Below, one piece after another: positions 38,714 to 48,434 of a stretch of 64,000 bases of DNA. A model generated the notes under the pieces. The model saw nothing but the letters and a program-made list of their open reading frames with translations. It did no database searches and was not told where the DNA came from. Position 1 is the stretch's first letter; each line of letters opens with the position of its first letter. The DNA comes from Pseudogracilibacillus sp. GTDB lineage: Bacteria; Bacillota; Bacilli; Bacillales; Amphibacillaceae. A program made the translations under genes and the position numbers. The stretch is taken from positions 1 to 64,000 of the forward strand of contig JAPFDT010000025.1 in assembly GCA_026169815.1 (NCBI GenBank), given 5' to 3'.

Positions 38714-41143
38714 TTGTTAGTATCATTAAATTGGTTAAAAAATTACGTTGATTATGGCGATTTAACTCCAGAACAACTTGGAGAAAAAATTACAAAATCA
38801 GGAATTGAAGTAGATGGTATTGAATATGTAATTTCAGAGACGAGTGACAATATCGTCGTTGGATATGTAAAAGAGTGTGAACAACACCCAAATGCAGACA
38901 AATTAAAATTATGTCAAGTAGATGTTGGAGAAGAAGAATTATTGCAAATTATTTGCGGTGCACCAAACGTTGCCCAAGGTCAAAAAGTAGTTGTAGCAAA
39001 GCCAGGTGCAGTTTTACCAGGTGATTTTAAAATTAAAAAGGTGAAATTACGTGGCATTGAATCAAACGGTATGATTTGTTCCTTACAAGAATTAAGTGTT
39101 GGAGAGCGCTTTGTTCATTCGCAATATGCTGAAGGAATTGTCGTTTTACCAGAAGATGCAGTTGTTGGTGAGGAAGTAGACGCATTACTAAATTTAGATG
39201 ATGCAATATTAGAGTTTGATTTAACACCAAACCGTGCAGATGCACTTAGTATGATTGGTGTAGCTTATGAAGTTGGAGCAATTTTGGATGAAGATATTAC
39301 TCTTCCTGAGCCAACATTACCATCATCAGATGAAAAAGTAGCAGACTATGTAGAAGTAAAAATTGATGATCTAGAAGCTTGTCCGTATTACGGAGCGTTT
39401 ATTATTAAAGATGTAGAAGTAAAGCCTGCACCACTATGGATGCAAAATTATTTATTAGCAGCAGGAGTTCGCTCGATTAACAACGTTGTTGACATTACAA
39501 ACTATGTATTATTAGAATATGGTCAACCACTTCATGCGTTTGACTATGATTTATTAAATTCAAAAGAAATCGTTGTTCGTCGTGCCAAGGAGAAAGAACA
39601 AATTGTAACGTTAGATGACCAGACACGCACGTTAAGTGAAGATAACCTTCTCATTACGAATGGAGAAAAAGGAATTGCGCTTGCAGGTGTAATGGGCGGA
39701 GCTGATACGGAAGTAAATGATGCTACGACTACGATTTTGCTAGAAGCTGCATATTTTGATGGACAAGTTATCCGTCAAACAGTGAAAGAAACAGGACTGC
39801 GTAGTGATGCTAGTACTCGTTATGAAAGAGGAATTGACCCTAATCGTGTACGTGAAGCAGGTATTCGTGCTTGTGAACTGTTGGCGAAATACGCAAACGG
39901 AACTGTTGTAGAAGGTGTAGCTGAAGTTGATGAGTTAGACCGAAATGACTGGACAGTAGACATTAATACACAAGTGGTAAATCGTCGTTTAGGAACAGCA
40001 ATATCTAATGACGAAATGGAAGCTATTTTACGTAAATTACGTTTTGGCTATGAAGTTAATGGTGATGACATTACTGTAACTATCCCAACACGTCGTGGTG
40101 ATATTACTATTTTTGAAGATATGTTAGAAGAAATTGCTCGTATTTATGGATATGATCATTTGCCATATACATTACCAGCAAATGCATCTAAACCAGGTGG
40201 ATTATCTGATGAGCAATTATTACGTCGTGAAGTAAATGGCTACTTACAAAGTATCGGCTTATCAGAAGCTATCACGTATTCATTATTAAATAAAAAAGAC
40301 GCATCATCATTTGTTAGTCCGGAATTATCGAATGATCTAAAACCAGTTTCGTTAGCAATGCCAATGAGTGAAGACCATCAATATTTACGTTTAAGTTTAA
40401 TTCCTGAACTTTTAAGCCGTTTAACATACAATGTGGCACGTAAACAAGCAAATGTTGGCTTGTATGAACTTGGTTCTGTCTTTTTATCAGAAGAACAAGA
40501 AGTGACAAAACAACCTAAAGAATATTTACGTTTATCTGGTGCTATTACTGGTCATTGGTTAGACCACGCTTGGCAAGAAGAAGTAAAACAAGTTGATTTC
40601 TATGTTGTAAAAGGAATTGTTGAAGGCCTATTTAAATATTTAAATTTAGATGTTACGTATCAACAAGCTAAAGTAGAAGATATGCATCCAGGTCGTTGTG
40701 CTACTTTATATCATGGTGATGTTGCTATTGGATTTTTAGGTCAAGTTCATCCAGCAGTTACAAATGAGCGTGATTTAAAAGAAACGTATGTTTTTGATAT
40801 TGATATGGAGTATATTTTACAATTAGACCGTGATCCACTAATGTATGAGCCTGTACCGAAGTATCCGTCTATTCTACGAGATATTGCTTTTGTTGTATCA
40901 AATACAGTTCAAGCTGGAGATATCCAATCAGAAGTTAAACGTGTAGGTGCACCATTAGTGACAAAGGTTGAAGCATTTGATGTGTACACAGGTGATAATG
41001 TAAAAGCAGATGAAAAATCACTTGCATTTAACATTCATTATCAAGATCCTAATAAAACATTAACAGATGAAGAAGTAGATGCATCAATGAAAGAAATTGT
41101 TACAGCAATCGAAGAAAAATTTGGTGGCTATGTAAGATCATAA
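38714..41143 (+). CDS. pheT: phenylalanyl-tRNA synthetase beta subunit
   Basis: 809 aa. TTG start after GAGGAGGTAG. Order: tRNA-binding OB domain (~40-150), B3/B4 editing domain (~215-385), B5 (~405-475), class II-like core, and C-terminal FDX-ACB anticodon-binding domain (~715-809; PKYPSILRDIAFVV). Forms the alpha2-beta2 enzyme with PheS. Ends at a terminator, beyond which lies composite repeat copy 2. Confidence 0.97.
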   Translation: MLVSLNWLKNYVDYGDLTPEQLGEKITKSGIEVDGIEYVISETSDNIVVGYVKECEQHPNADKLKLCQVDVGEEELLQIICGAPNVAQGQKVVVAKPGAVLPGDFKIKKVKLRGIESNGMICSLQELSVGERFVHSQYAEGIVVLPEDAVVGEEVDALLNLDDAILEFDLTPNRADALSMIGVAYEVGAILDEDITLPEPTLPSSDEKVADYVEVKIDDLEACPYYGAFIIKDVEVKPAPLWMQNYLLAAGVRSINNVVDITNYVLLEYGQPLHAFDYDLLNSKEIVVRRAKEKEQIVTLDDQTRTLSEDNLLITNGEKGIALAGVMGGADTEVNDATTTILLEAAYFDGQVIRQTVKETGLRSDASTRYERGIDPNRVREAGIRACELLAKYANGTVVEGVAEVDELDRNDWTVDINTQVVNRRLGTAISNDEMEAILRKLRFGYEVNGDDITVTIPTRRGDITIFEDMLEEIARIYGYDHLPYTLPANASKPGGLSDEQLLRREVNGYLQSIGLSEAITYSLLNKKDASSFVSPELSNDLKPVSLAMPMSEDHQYLRLSLIPELLSRLTYNVARKQANVGLYELGSVFLSEEQEVTKQPKEYLRLSGAITGHWLDHAWQEEVKQVDFYVVKGIVEGLFKYLNLDVTYQQAKVEDMHPGRCATLYHGDVAIGFLGQVHPAVTNERDLKETYVFDIDMEYILQLDRDPLMYEPVPKYPSILRDIAFVVSNTVQAGDIQSEVKRVGAPLVTKVEAFDVYTGDNVKADEKSLAFNIHYQDPNKTLTDEEVDASMKEIVTAIEEKFGGYVRS

Positions 41144-41148
41144 TAATT

Positions 41149-41187
41149 AAACTGCTTATCGGTAAAAATACTGATAAGCAGTTTTTT
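41149..41187 (+). terminator. terminator of pheST
   Basis: Stem AAACTGCTTATC(G) with GATAAGCAGTTTTTT. Confidence 0.92.
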
Positions 41188-41250
41188 CATATAGTCAAAG
41201 AGCATGGTGAGATAGTTAATTTAATAAGGAAGAAAGAGCGTAGTAGACAG

Positions 41251-41863
41251 AAACTGCGAGGTAATGGCTATATTTAATAATCTATCAATAAAATATATTG
41301 CTAAACTCTCGCTACGGAAAAGCACTGCGCTTTCCGTGGGCTCGCGATTAGCCTCGAAGCTCAGGACGTGCAAATGCAAACGTTGCGACAGGACGTCGCG
41401 TTCTTAGTTTGCCTCGAAAGAAAACCACTTTCTGCGGGGTATAATCGTCTTCGCTTTCCCACAGGAGTCTCCGTGCTTTTCCTTCGCTATATTTGATGCA
41501 TAGAATATGGTTATAAGTTTCATTTTAATTTTACTAAGCATACAAATTAACAATATATTTTTACTGTAAATATTGATAGTTAAAAAGTGACATAATTATT
41601 TCAAGAAACAAAAATACAGTCACTGAAAAAGTGTCATTAGTAAATAAAACTACAAAAAACTAATACAAAGCAGTCCGAATATATGGAGACTCCTGCGGGA
41701 GAAAAGAGCCGATGTGAGACCTTGCAAGGCGAAGCCTGAAGCGGCTCACTGCTCGCCCGCGGAAAGCGGAATATATTCGGACTGCGATAGTTTTATTCAA
41801 ACTATATAATATAGATCAAATCTTTTTCAGCACAGTGTATAACATAATATTTTTAACGTCAAC
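41251..41863 (+). repeat. composite structured repeat, copy 2
   Basis: Fills the 818-nt pheT-polA gap. Unit B core 41315-41482 (arms GGAAAAGCAC / GTGCTTTTCC) carries the 57-nt cassette (about 41355-41411). Unit A core 41670-41785 has perfect 14-nt arms GCAGTCCGAATATA / TATATTCGGACTGC. The spacer is 187 nt. The A unit is further flanked by CACTGAAAAAG (41621) and CTTTTTCAGCACAGTG (to 41837). End-repeat-like sequence: AAACTGCGAGGTAA at 41251 and, less well conserved, the segment ending at 41863. The last ~80 nt before polA contain nothing I recognise. Confidence 0.85.
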
Positions 41864-41961
41864 ATCACTTCTGCCTTCACTTCGTTCGTCAATCAGTGTG
41901 TTTCCTTTACCTCTACAGTTTTTTACTTTAAAATTAAAAGATAATGATAGGAGGTTTTTCT

Positions 41962-44598
41962 ATGTCGAAAAAGTTAGTATTAATTGATGGAAATAGTTTA
42001 TTGTTTCGAGCTTTTTATGCGTTACCATTACTCCACAATGAAAAAGGAGTTTATACGAATGCGCTATATGGATTTACGAATATTTTATTAAACATTTTAG
42101 AAGAGGAACAGCCAACTCACATGCTTGTTGCCTTTGATGCGGGAAAGACTACGTTCCGTCATTCTACATATAAAGAATACAAAGGTGGTCGTCAGAAAAC
42201 ACCACCAGAATTGTCAGAGCAATTTCCACTATCACGTGAATTGTTAGATGCTTTTCATATTAAACATTATGAACTCGATTTATATGAAGCAGATGATATT
42301 ATCGGGACATTAGCAGAAGCGGGGGATAAAGAATCCTGGGAAGTAAAAGTAATTTCAGGAGACCAAGATTTATTACAACTCGTTACAGAACACGTCACCG
42401 TTGATGTTACGAGAAAGGGTGTAAGTGAAGTTGAATCCTATACGCCACAATCATTAATTGACAAAATGGAATTATCTGCTGATCAAATTATTGATTTAAA
42501 AGCTTTAATGGGTGATAGCTCAGACAACATTCCAGGAGTACCAGGGGTAGGAGTAAAAACAGCAACAAGGTTATTGAAAGAATATACGACGTTAGAAAAT
42601 GTATATGATAACTTAGGTAACATTACTGCGAAAAAATTAAATGAAAACTTAACGACGTATAAAGAAGATGCTTTCATGAGTAAAGATCTAGCAACAATTG
42701 ATAAATCAGCTCCGATTGAAATATCCCTAGCAGATTTAGAGTTTACAGGGTATGAATACAATGATATTCATCAGTTATTTACAGATTTGGAATTCCGTCA
42801 ACTACTCGATCGGATTCATAGTGAAAAAGGCGGTGATATACCTGAGACGCAATTAGAAGCGTTCGATTATGAGATTATCGAAACATTTTCGGAAGATTTT
42901 TTCACGGGTAAAGAAGCATTGCAATTAGAAATGATTACAGACAATTATCATGATGCGAAAATCGAAGCGATAGGGATAACGAATGAATCCGGAAGTTATG
43001 TTATTGAAACTGAAAAAGCTTTACAATCTGAAGTCTTTCAACATTGGGTTTCAGATAGTTCGAAAAAGAAATATGTCTATGACGGAAAAGCTTTAAAAGT
43101 TGCTTTATTACATCGAGGTATTCAATTAAAAGGTGTAACATTTGATTTACAATTAGCTGCTTATTTATTAAATCCCGCTGTGAATAACAATGAGATAGCG
43201 ACAATTGGTAGACGTTTTGGTATTCGTGATGTACATGTGAATGAAGAAATATATGGTAAAGGTGCAAAATTAAAAGCTCCAGCATTTGAGGAATTAGCTG
43301 AACATGTCGCTCGAAAAACGGATATTATTTATACGTTAAAGGATGAATATGTCCAAGATTTACAAGATAATGAACAAATGAAATTATTTACTGAATTAGA
43401 ATTACCACTTGCTTCTATATTAGCTGAAATGGAACATCGTGGAGTAAAAGTTGATGTCGGACGTTTGAAAGAAATGGGCGAAGAATTAAGTGGTCGATTA
43501 GATACAATTGAACAAGAGATTCATGATTTAGCTGGAGAAAAATTCAATATTAACTCACCTAAGCAATTGTCTGTCGTTTTATTTGAAACATTAAAATTGC
43601 CTGTAATTAAGAAAACAAAAACAGGCTACTCAACGGCAGCAGATGTGTTAGAAAAGTTAGAACCTGAACATGAAATTATTTCTAAGATTCTCCTTTATCG
43701 CCAATTGAAAAAATTACATTCTACTTATGTAGAAGGGTTACTAAAAGTTGTTTATCCAGAAACAAACAAAATTCATACACGTTTTAACCAAGCATTAACG
43801 CAAACAGGACGATTAAGTTCAACTGATCCGAACTTACAAAATATCCCGATACGTTTAGAAGAAGGACGGAAAATTCGCCAAGCATTTATTCCATCAGAAG
43901 AAGATTGGGTACTATTTGCGGCAGACTATTCACAAATTGAATTACGTGTGCTCGCTCACATTTCACAAGATGCTAAATTAATGGAAGCCTTTAAAGAAAA
44001 TAAAGATATTCATACACAAACAGCAATGGACGTTTTTCAAGTAGAACGTGATGACGTAGATGGTAATATGCGCCGCCAAGCTAAAGCAGTAAACTTCGGT
44101 ATTATTTACGGTATAAGTGATTACGGACTATCACAAAATTTACAAATTACACGTAAAGCTGCCCAACAATTTATCGATCAATATTTAACGATTTACCCAG
44201 ATGTAAAGAAATATATGGAAGATATTGTGCAAACAGCGAAACATCAAGGATACGTCGAAACAATTATGAAACGACGTCGCTACTTACCTGAAATTACGAG
44301 CAGTAATTTTAATCAACGAAGTTTTGCTGAACGTACTGCAATGAACACACCAATTCAAGGAAGTGCGGCAGACATTATTAAAAAAGCGATGATTGACCTT
44401 GATCATCGATTAGAAAAGGAAAATCTACAATCACGTGTCCTAATGCAAGTGCATGACGAATTAATTATCGAAGCACCGAAAAGTGAACTCGATACATTAA
44501 TTGAACTTGTTCCAGAGGTAATGGATAGTACCGTACAATTAGATGTACCGTTAAAAGTAGATTATGCACATGGAAAGACATGGTTTGATGCAGATTAA
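41962..44598 (+). CDS. polA: DNA polymerase I
   Basis: 878 aa from ATG 41962 (MSKKLVLIDGNSLLFRAFY), well spaced after AGGAGG. 5'-nuclease domain (1-~290, with DGNSLLFRAF, FDAGKTTFRH and GDSSDNIPGVPGVG), a 3'-5' exonuclease-like domain (~300-465), then the family A polymerase with DYSQIELRVLAHIS (catalytic Asp), RRQAKAVNFGIIYG and VHDELIIE (catalytic Asp). The exonuclease-like domain lacks the DxE metal motif (LQLEMITDNYHDAK), as in other Bacillus Pol I, so proofreading is not expected. Confidence 0.97.
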   Translation: MSKKLVLIDGNSLLFRAFYALPLLHNEKGVYTNALYGFTNILLNILEEEQPTHMLVAFDAGKTTFRHSTYKEYKGGRQKTPPELSEQFPLSRELLDAFHIKHYELDLYEADDIIGTLAEAGDKESWEVKVISGDQDLLQLVTEHVTVDVTRKGVSEVESYTPQSLIDKMELSADQIIDLKALMGDSSDNIPGVPGVGVKTATRLLKEYTTLENVYDNLGNITAKKLNENLTTYKEDAFMSKDLATIDKSAPIEISLADLEFTGYEYNDIHQLFTDLEFRQLLDRIHSEKGGDIPETQLEAFDYEIIETFSEDFFTGKEALQLEMITDNYHDAKIEAIGITNESGSYVIETEKALQSEVFQHWVSDSSKKKYVYDGKALKVALLHRGIQLKGVTFDLQLAAYLLNPAVNNNEIATIGRRFGIRDVHVNEEIYGKGAKLKAPAFEELAEHVARKTDIIYTLKDEYVQDLQDNEQMKLFTELELPLASILAEMEHRGVKVDVGRLKEMGEELSGRLDTIEQEIHDLAGEKFNINSPKQLSVVLFETLKLPVIKKTKTGYSTAADVLEKLEPEHEIISKILLYRQLKKLHSTYVEGLLKVVYPETNKIHTRFNQALTQTGRLSSTDPNLQNIPIRLEEGRKIRQAFIPSEEDWVLFAADYSQIELRVLAHISQDAKLMEAFKENKDIHTQTAMDVFQVERDDVDGNMRRQAKAVNFGIIYGISDYGLSQNLQITRKAAQQFIDQYLTIYPDVKKYMEDIVQTAKHQGYVETIMKRRRYLPEITSSNFNQRSFAERTAMNTPIQGSAADIIKKAMIDLDHRLEKENLQSRVLMQVHDELIIEAPKSELDTLIELVPEVMDSTVQLDVPLKVDYAHGKTWFDAD

Positions 44599-44620
44599 GG
44601 AAAGGATGGAATAAGTTTAC

Positions 44621-45448
44621 ATGCCAGAATTACCTGAAGTAGAAACCATTCGAAAAACTCTAGAAAGATTTGTATTAAACAAACAAATTGAAGACATTAC
44701 GGTACATTGGCCGAAAATTATAAAACAGCCAGATGATATTGATCATTTTAAACAACTATTAATTCATCAAACATTTCAAAGTATAGAGCGTCGAGGTAAA
44801 TTTCTATTATTTTACCTCGATGATGTTGTACTTGTTTCCCATCTACGAATGGAAGGGAAATATCGCGTTGTCGAAGCGGCTGAACCTATAACTAAACATA
44901 CGCACGTTATATTTCATTTCACTGATAGTTTAGAATTACGTTACGACGATGTTAGGAAATTTGGTACGATGCACGTATTTCCGATTGGAAGGGAATTGCA
45001 AGAAAAGCCATTATTGCAACTAGGTCCAGATCCGTTTGAAGCTGCTTACACATTTGATTATTTATATGATAAGTTGCAGCGCACGACAAGAGTAATTAAA
45101 GCAGCTTTACTTGATCAAACAATTATAGCTGGGTTAGGTAATATTTATGTTGATGAAACATTATTTTTAGCGCAAGTTCACCCAGAACGTCGGGCAAATA
45201 CGTTATCTGAAGCGGAAGTTAAACGTATTTATGAACAAGCAAGTATCGTATTATCAAAAGCAGTAGCCCAAGGTGGGACAACGATTCGTTCCTATGTTGA
45301 TGGCGAAGGTGAAATGGGTATGTTTCAACAACAGTTATTTGTTTACGGCCAAGAAGAAAAAGCATGTCAACACTGTGGAGATACTATAGAGAAAATGAAA
45401 ACCGCTGCACGTGGCACACACATATGTCCGTCTTGTCAACGGTTATAA
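44621..45448 (+). CDS. mutM: formamidopyrimidine-DNA glycosylase
   Basis: 275 aa. N-terminal PELPEVET with catalytic Pro2/Glu3, Lys60 (RRGKFLLF), the H2TH region GLGNIYVDE, and a C-terminal zinc finger (Cys249, Cys252, Cys269, Cys272). Removes oxidised purines such as 8-oxoguanine. 22 nt after polA, so a repair operon polA-mutM-coaE. Confidence 0.97.
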   Translation: MPELPEVETIRKTLERFVLNKQIEDITVHWPKIIKQPDDIDHFKQLLIHQTFQSIERRGKFLLFYLDDVVLVSHLRMEGKYRVVEAAEPITKHTHVIFHFTDSLELRYDDVRKFGTMHVFPIGRELQEKPLLQLGPDPFEAAYTFDYLYDKLQRTTRVIKAALLDQTIIAGLGNIYVDETLFLAQVHPERRANTLSEAEVKRIYEQASIVLSKAVAQGGTTIRSYVDGEGEMGMFQQQLFVYGQEEKACQHCGDTIEKMKTAARGTHICPSCQRL

Positions 45449-45478
45449 ATAGTATTTTACTAGAAAGAGATGATGTAC

Positions 45479-46078
45479 ATGACATTAATTATTGGGTTAA
45501 CTGGAAGTATAGGTACAGGAAAAAGTACTATAGCGAACCACTTTAAAACTTTGCAAATCCCTGTAGTAGATGCAGACCTTATAGCTCGTCAAGTAGTAGA
45601 ACCAGGCGAAGATGCATATACAGTAATAGTAGAAACATTTGGTGAACAGATTTTACAAGAAGATGAAACACTTGATCGAAAAGCGTTAGGTGCGATTGTT
45701 TTTCAAGATGAAGCAAAAAGAAAACAATTAAATGATATTATTCACCCAGCCATTCGCAAAGAAATGTTAAAACAGCGGGATGCTTACGTACAACAAGAAG
45801 TCCCAGCTGTAGTCTTAGACATCCCACTTTTATATGAAAGTAAATTAACTGATTATGTTGAAAAAATTATCGTTGTTTCTGTCGATTCAGATGTACAACT
45901 TAAACGTATTGTAGAGCGAGATAATAGTACAGAAACTGAAGCACAACAACGGATTAATTCACAAATTCCAGTAAGTAAAAAAGCAGAAATGGCTGATGCA
46001 ACAATTGATAATAATGGTATAGTTTCTGAATCCCACGAACAATTAGAACGCATCTTAACGAAATGGCAAGTATTATAA
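45479..46078 (+). CDS. coaE: dephospho-CoA kinase
   Basis: 199 aa from ATG 45479 (MTLIIGLTGSIGTGKS), which agrees with B. subtilis CoaE; an ATG three codons earlier is too near AAAGAG. P-loop GSIGTGKS, then VDADLIARQVV and LDIPLLYES. Last step of CoA synthesis. B. subtilis has ytaF between mutM and coaE; it is absent here. Confidence 0.95.
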   Translation: MTLIIGLTGSIGTGKSTIANHFKTLQIPVVDADLIARQVVEPGEDAYTVIVETFGEQILQEDETLDRKALGAIVFQDEAKRKQLNDIIHPAIRKEMLKQRDAYVQQEVPAVVLDIPLLYESKLTDYVEKIIVVSVDSDVQLKRIVERDNSTETEAQQRINSQIPVSKKAEMADATIDNNGIVSESHEQLERILTKWQVL

Positions 46079-46104
46079 TAAAAATAGAATAAAGGAGCTT
46101 TGTT

Positions 46105-47211
46105 ATGAGTAAAACATTGTTTTTAACAGGCTTTCCAGGTTTTCTAACATCTAGTTTAATCCAACAACTTTATCAAGATTATTCAGATGAAATCGACCAT
46201 ATTTATTTACTAGTTTTATTATCAGAAGAAAAAGCTGCTTATCAAAAATTACACCAATTAGACAAGGATCAGCAACTACCGTTAGATAAATGTACAATAT
46301 TAGTAGGTGATATTACACAAAATAATATCGGCATTAATCGTGATATTCAGGAACATATTGCGCATGACATCACGCATGTTTTTCATCTAGCAGCAATTTA
46401 CGATTTGGCTGTACCGGAATATTTAGCTGAAAGAGTAAATGTACATGGCACAAATCAAGTGAATGAATGGGTGCAAACATTACCGAATTTACAACGATAC
46501 ATTTATTTTAGTACAGCATATGTATCAGGTACACGCGAAGGACGTATTTATGAAGAAGAATTAGAGATGCATCAAACATTCCGTAATCATTATGAACGTA
46601 CTAAATATGATGCGGAAGTGTTAGTTGATAGATTAAAAGATGTTGTACCAACGACGATTATCCGACCAGGCATTGTGAAAGGTCATTCCGAAACAGGAGA
46701 AACGACTAAGTTTGATGGCTTATATTTTATGCTCAATATGTATGACACATTAAGTTTCCTACCTGTCATTCCATATTTAGAGGAAGATAAAGATTCTCCA
46801 GAGGGAAATTTTGTCTCAAGTGATTACGTCTTACAAGCGACTAGTTATGTAAGTATGAATCAAGTAGGTGAAGGGAAAACATATCATTTAACTGATCCAA
46901 ATCCATATACAATGTTAGAATTACAAAAAATGATTGCCCATCATTATTTAGGGCGTCCACCAGTAGGAAAAATACCAGTATCTCTTATGAAAAATATTTT
47001 ACAATTTGCGCCATTAAGAAAATGGTTACACGTTGAAAAGGAAGCAATGGATTATTTCATCATTCACTCATCTTATGATACGACACTTATTACGAGAGAT
47101 TTAGCAGCTACGTCGATAAAGAGTGTCGATTTAGCTGAAACAATAGCACCTATGATTAATTTTTATCGTAAATATAAAGACGATTACACAAAACAAATTA
47201 CGATAAAGTGA
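46105..47211 (+). CDS. extended SDR / thioester-reductase-like oxidoreductase
   Basis: 368 aa. N-terminal NAD(P)-binding FLTGFPGFLTSSLI, with catalytic Tyr163 and Lys167 (HYERTKYDAEVL) and Ser near 136 (YFSTAYVSG). The C-terminal part has a membrane-proximal flavour but no clear helix. Belongs with the extended SDRs related to male-sterility/fatty-acyl reductase domains (NAD_binding_4); substrate unknown. AAAGGAG site. Lies between coaE and gapB, where B. subtilis has other small genes, so it looks like an insertion. Confidence 0.82.
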   Translation: MSKTLFLTGFPGFLTSSLIQQLYQDYSDEIDHIYLLVLLSEEKAAYQKLHQLDKDQQLPLDKCTILVGDITQNNIGINRDIQEHIAHDITHVFHLAAIYDLAVPEYLAERVNVHGTNQVNEWVQTLPNLQRYIYFSTAYVSGTREGRIYEEELEMHQTFRNHYERTKYDAEVLVDRLKDVVPTTIIRPGIVKGHSETGETTKFDGLYFMLNMYDTLSFLPVIPYLEEDKDSPEGNFVSSDYVLQATSYVSMNQVGEGKTYHLTDPNPYTMLELQKMIAHHYLGRPPVGKIPVSLMKNILQFAPLRKWLHVEKEAMDYFIIHSSYDTTLITRDLAATSIKSVDLAETIAPMINFYRKYKDDYTKQITIK

Positions 47212-47350
47212 ATAAGAATACGCCTCCTTGCTTTTATTAAAGAAAAATTTAATAAAACATTTATAAATAGTAGCACATTTCTTCCTTAATGTGTTATACT
47301 AATTATGAAAACAAAACAATAAGTGTAGCACATATTGGGAGGACTATTTA

Positions 47351-48385
47351 ATGAGAAAAACTCGAGTTGCCATTAATGGATTTGGTAGAATTGGACGAAT
47401 GGTGTTTCGTCAAGCGATTTTAGATGAAAATATAGATGTTGTTGCGATTAATGCAAGTTATCCAGAAGAGACGTTAACACATCTAATTAAGTATGATACT
47501 GTCCATGGTATCTTTGAGTGTGATATAGAAATCTTAGAAGATGGATTTTTAATTAATGATCAAAAAATTTTACACGTCAATTCTCGTGAACCTGAAAAGT
47601 TACCTTGGGAAGAAAATGATATTGATATCGTAATAGAAGCAACAGGAAAGTTTAACTCACGCGAAGGTGCAAGCCGTCATTTAGAAGCAGGAGCTAAAAA
47701 AGTAATTATTACAGCACCTGGAACAGATGTAGATAATACAATCGTATTAGGGGTAAATGAAGAAACATATGATCCTGAAAAAGACGATATCATTTCTAAC
47801 GCGTCATGTACGACAAACTGTTTAGCGCCAGTTGCAAAAGTAATTGATGAACACTTTACAATTGAAAATGGATTAATGACAACAGTTCACGCCTATACAA
47901 GTGATCAGCAAAGTCTAGATAATCCACATAAAGATTTACGTCGTGCAAGAGCTTGTGCACAGTCTATTATTCCAACTTCAACTGGAGCTGCAAAAGCATT
48001 AGGTGAAGTACTTCCTCACTTAAGTGGAAAGTTACACGGAATGGCTTTACGTGTCCCAACACCTAACGTCAGTTTAGTTGATCTAGTAGTTGATGTTGAA
48101 AAAGACGTTACAACAGAAGAAGTAAATGAAGTATTTAAAAATGCAGCAGCAGGTTCATTAAAAGGTATTGTAAAATATAGTGATGAACCATTAGTATCAA
48201 TTGATTACGCTACGACAACAGAATCAGCAACAATCGATGGATTAACAACAATGGTAATGGGCGATAATAAAGTAAAAGTACTTGCATGGTATGATAACGA
48301 GTGGGGTTATTCTGCACGAGTAGTCGATTTAGCAAACTTCGTCGGAGCTTCTCTAAAAAAAACTAAAGAAACAGTAAATGTATAA
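47351..48385 (+). CDS. gapB: glyceraldehyde-3-phosphate dehydrogenase GapB (gluconeogenic)
   Basis: 344 aa. NAD(P)-binding INGFGRIGRMVFR; catalytic Cys153 in SNASCTTNCLAP; DNEWGYSARVVD near the end. The position beside nrdR/dnaB and sequence features shared with B. subtilis GapB (VVAINASY, DNPHKDLRRARA) mark it as the NADP-preferring gluconeogenic paralogue, not GapA. In B. subtilis it is repressed by CcpN on glucose; I did not identify a CcpN site. TATACT (47295-47300) may be the -10. Confidence 0.94.
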   Translation: MRKTRVAINGFGRIGRMVFRQAILDENIDVVAINASYPEETLTHLIKYDTVHGIFECDIEILEDGFLINDQKILHVNSREPEKLPWEENDIDIVIEATGKFNSREGASRHLEAGAKKVIITAPGTDVDNTIVLGVNEETYDPEKDDIISNASCTTNCLAPVAKVIDEHFTIENGLMTTVHAYTSDQQSLDNPHKDLRRARACAQSIIPTSTGAAKALGEVLPHLSGKLHGMALRVPTPNVSLVDLVVDVEKDVTTEEVNEVFKNAAAGSLKGIVKYSDEPLVSIDYATTTESATIDGLTTMVMGDNKVKVLAWYDNEWGYSARVVDLANFVGASLKKTKETVNV

Positions 48386-48395
48386 ATAAACACAT

Positions 48396-48434
48396 AAAAA
48401 ATTGTCCAGTTAAAATCTGGGCAATTTTTTATTT
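48396..48434 (+). terminator. terminator after gapB
   Basis: Stem AAAAATTGTCCAG with CTGGGCAATTTTT. Confidence 0.88.

Noticed and set aside
41300-41800. CRISPR array or tRNA/rRNA cluster as explanation for the GC-rich palindromes
   Set aside because: There are no regularly spaced short direct repeats with unique spacers and no cloverleaf. The units are long, nested palindromes and no cas gene is present.
42860-43320. Active proofreading exonuclease in PolA
   Set aside because: The DxE metal motif is absent, as in other Bacillus DNA polymerase I enzymes. Normal for the lineage, not a new loss.
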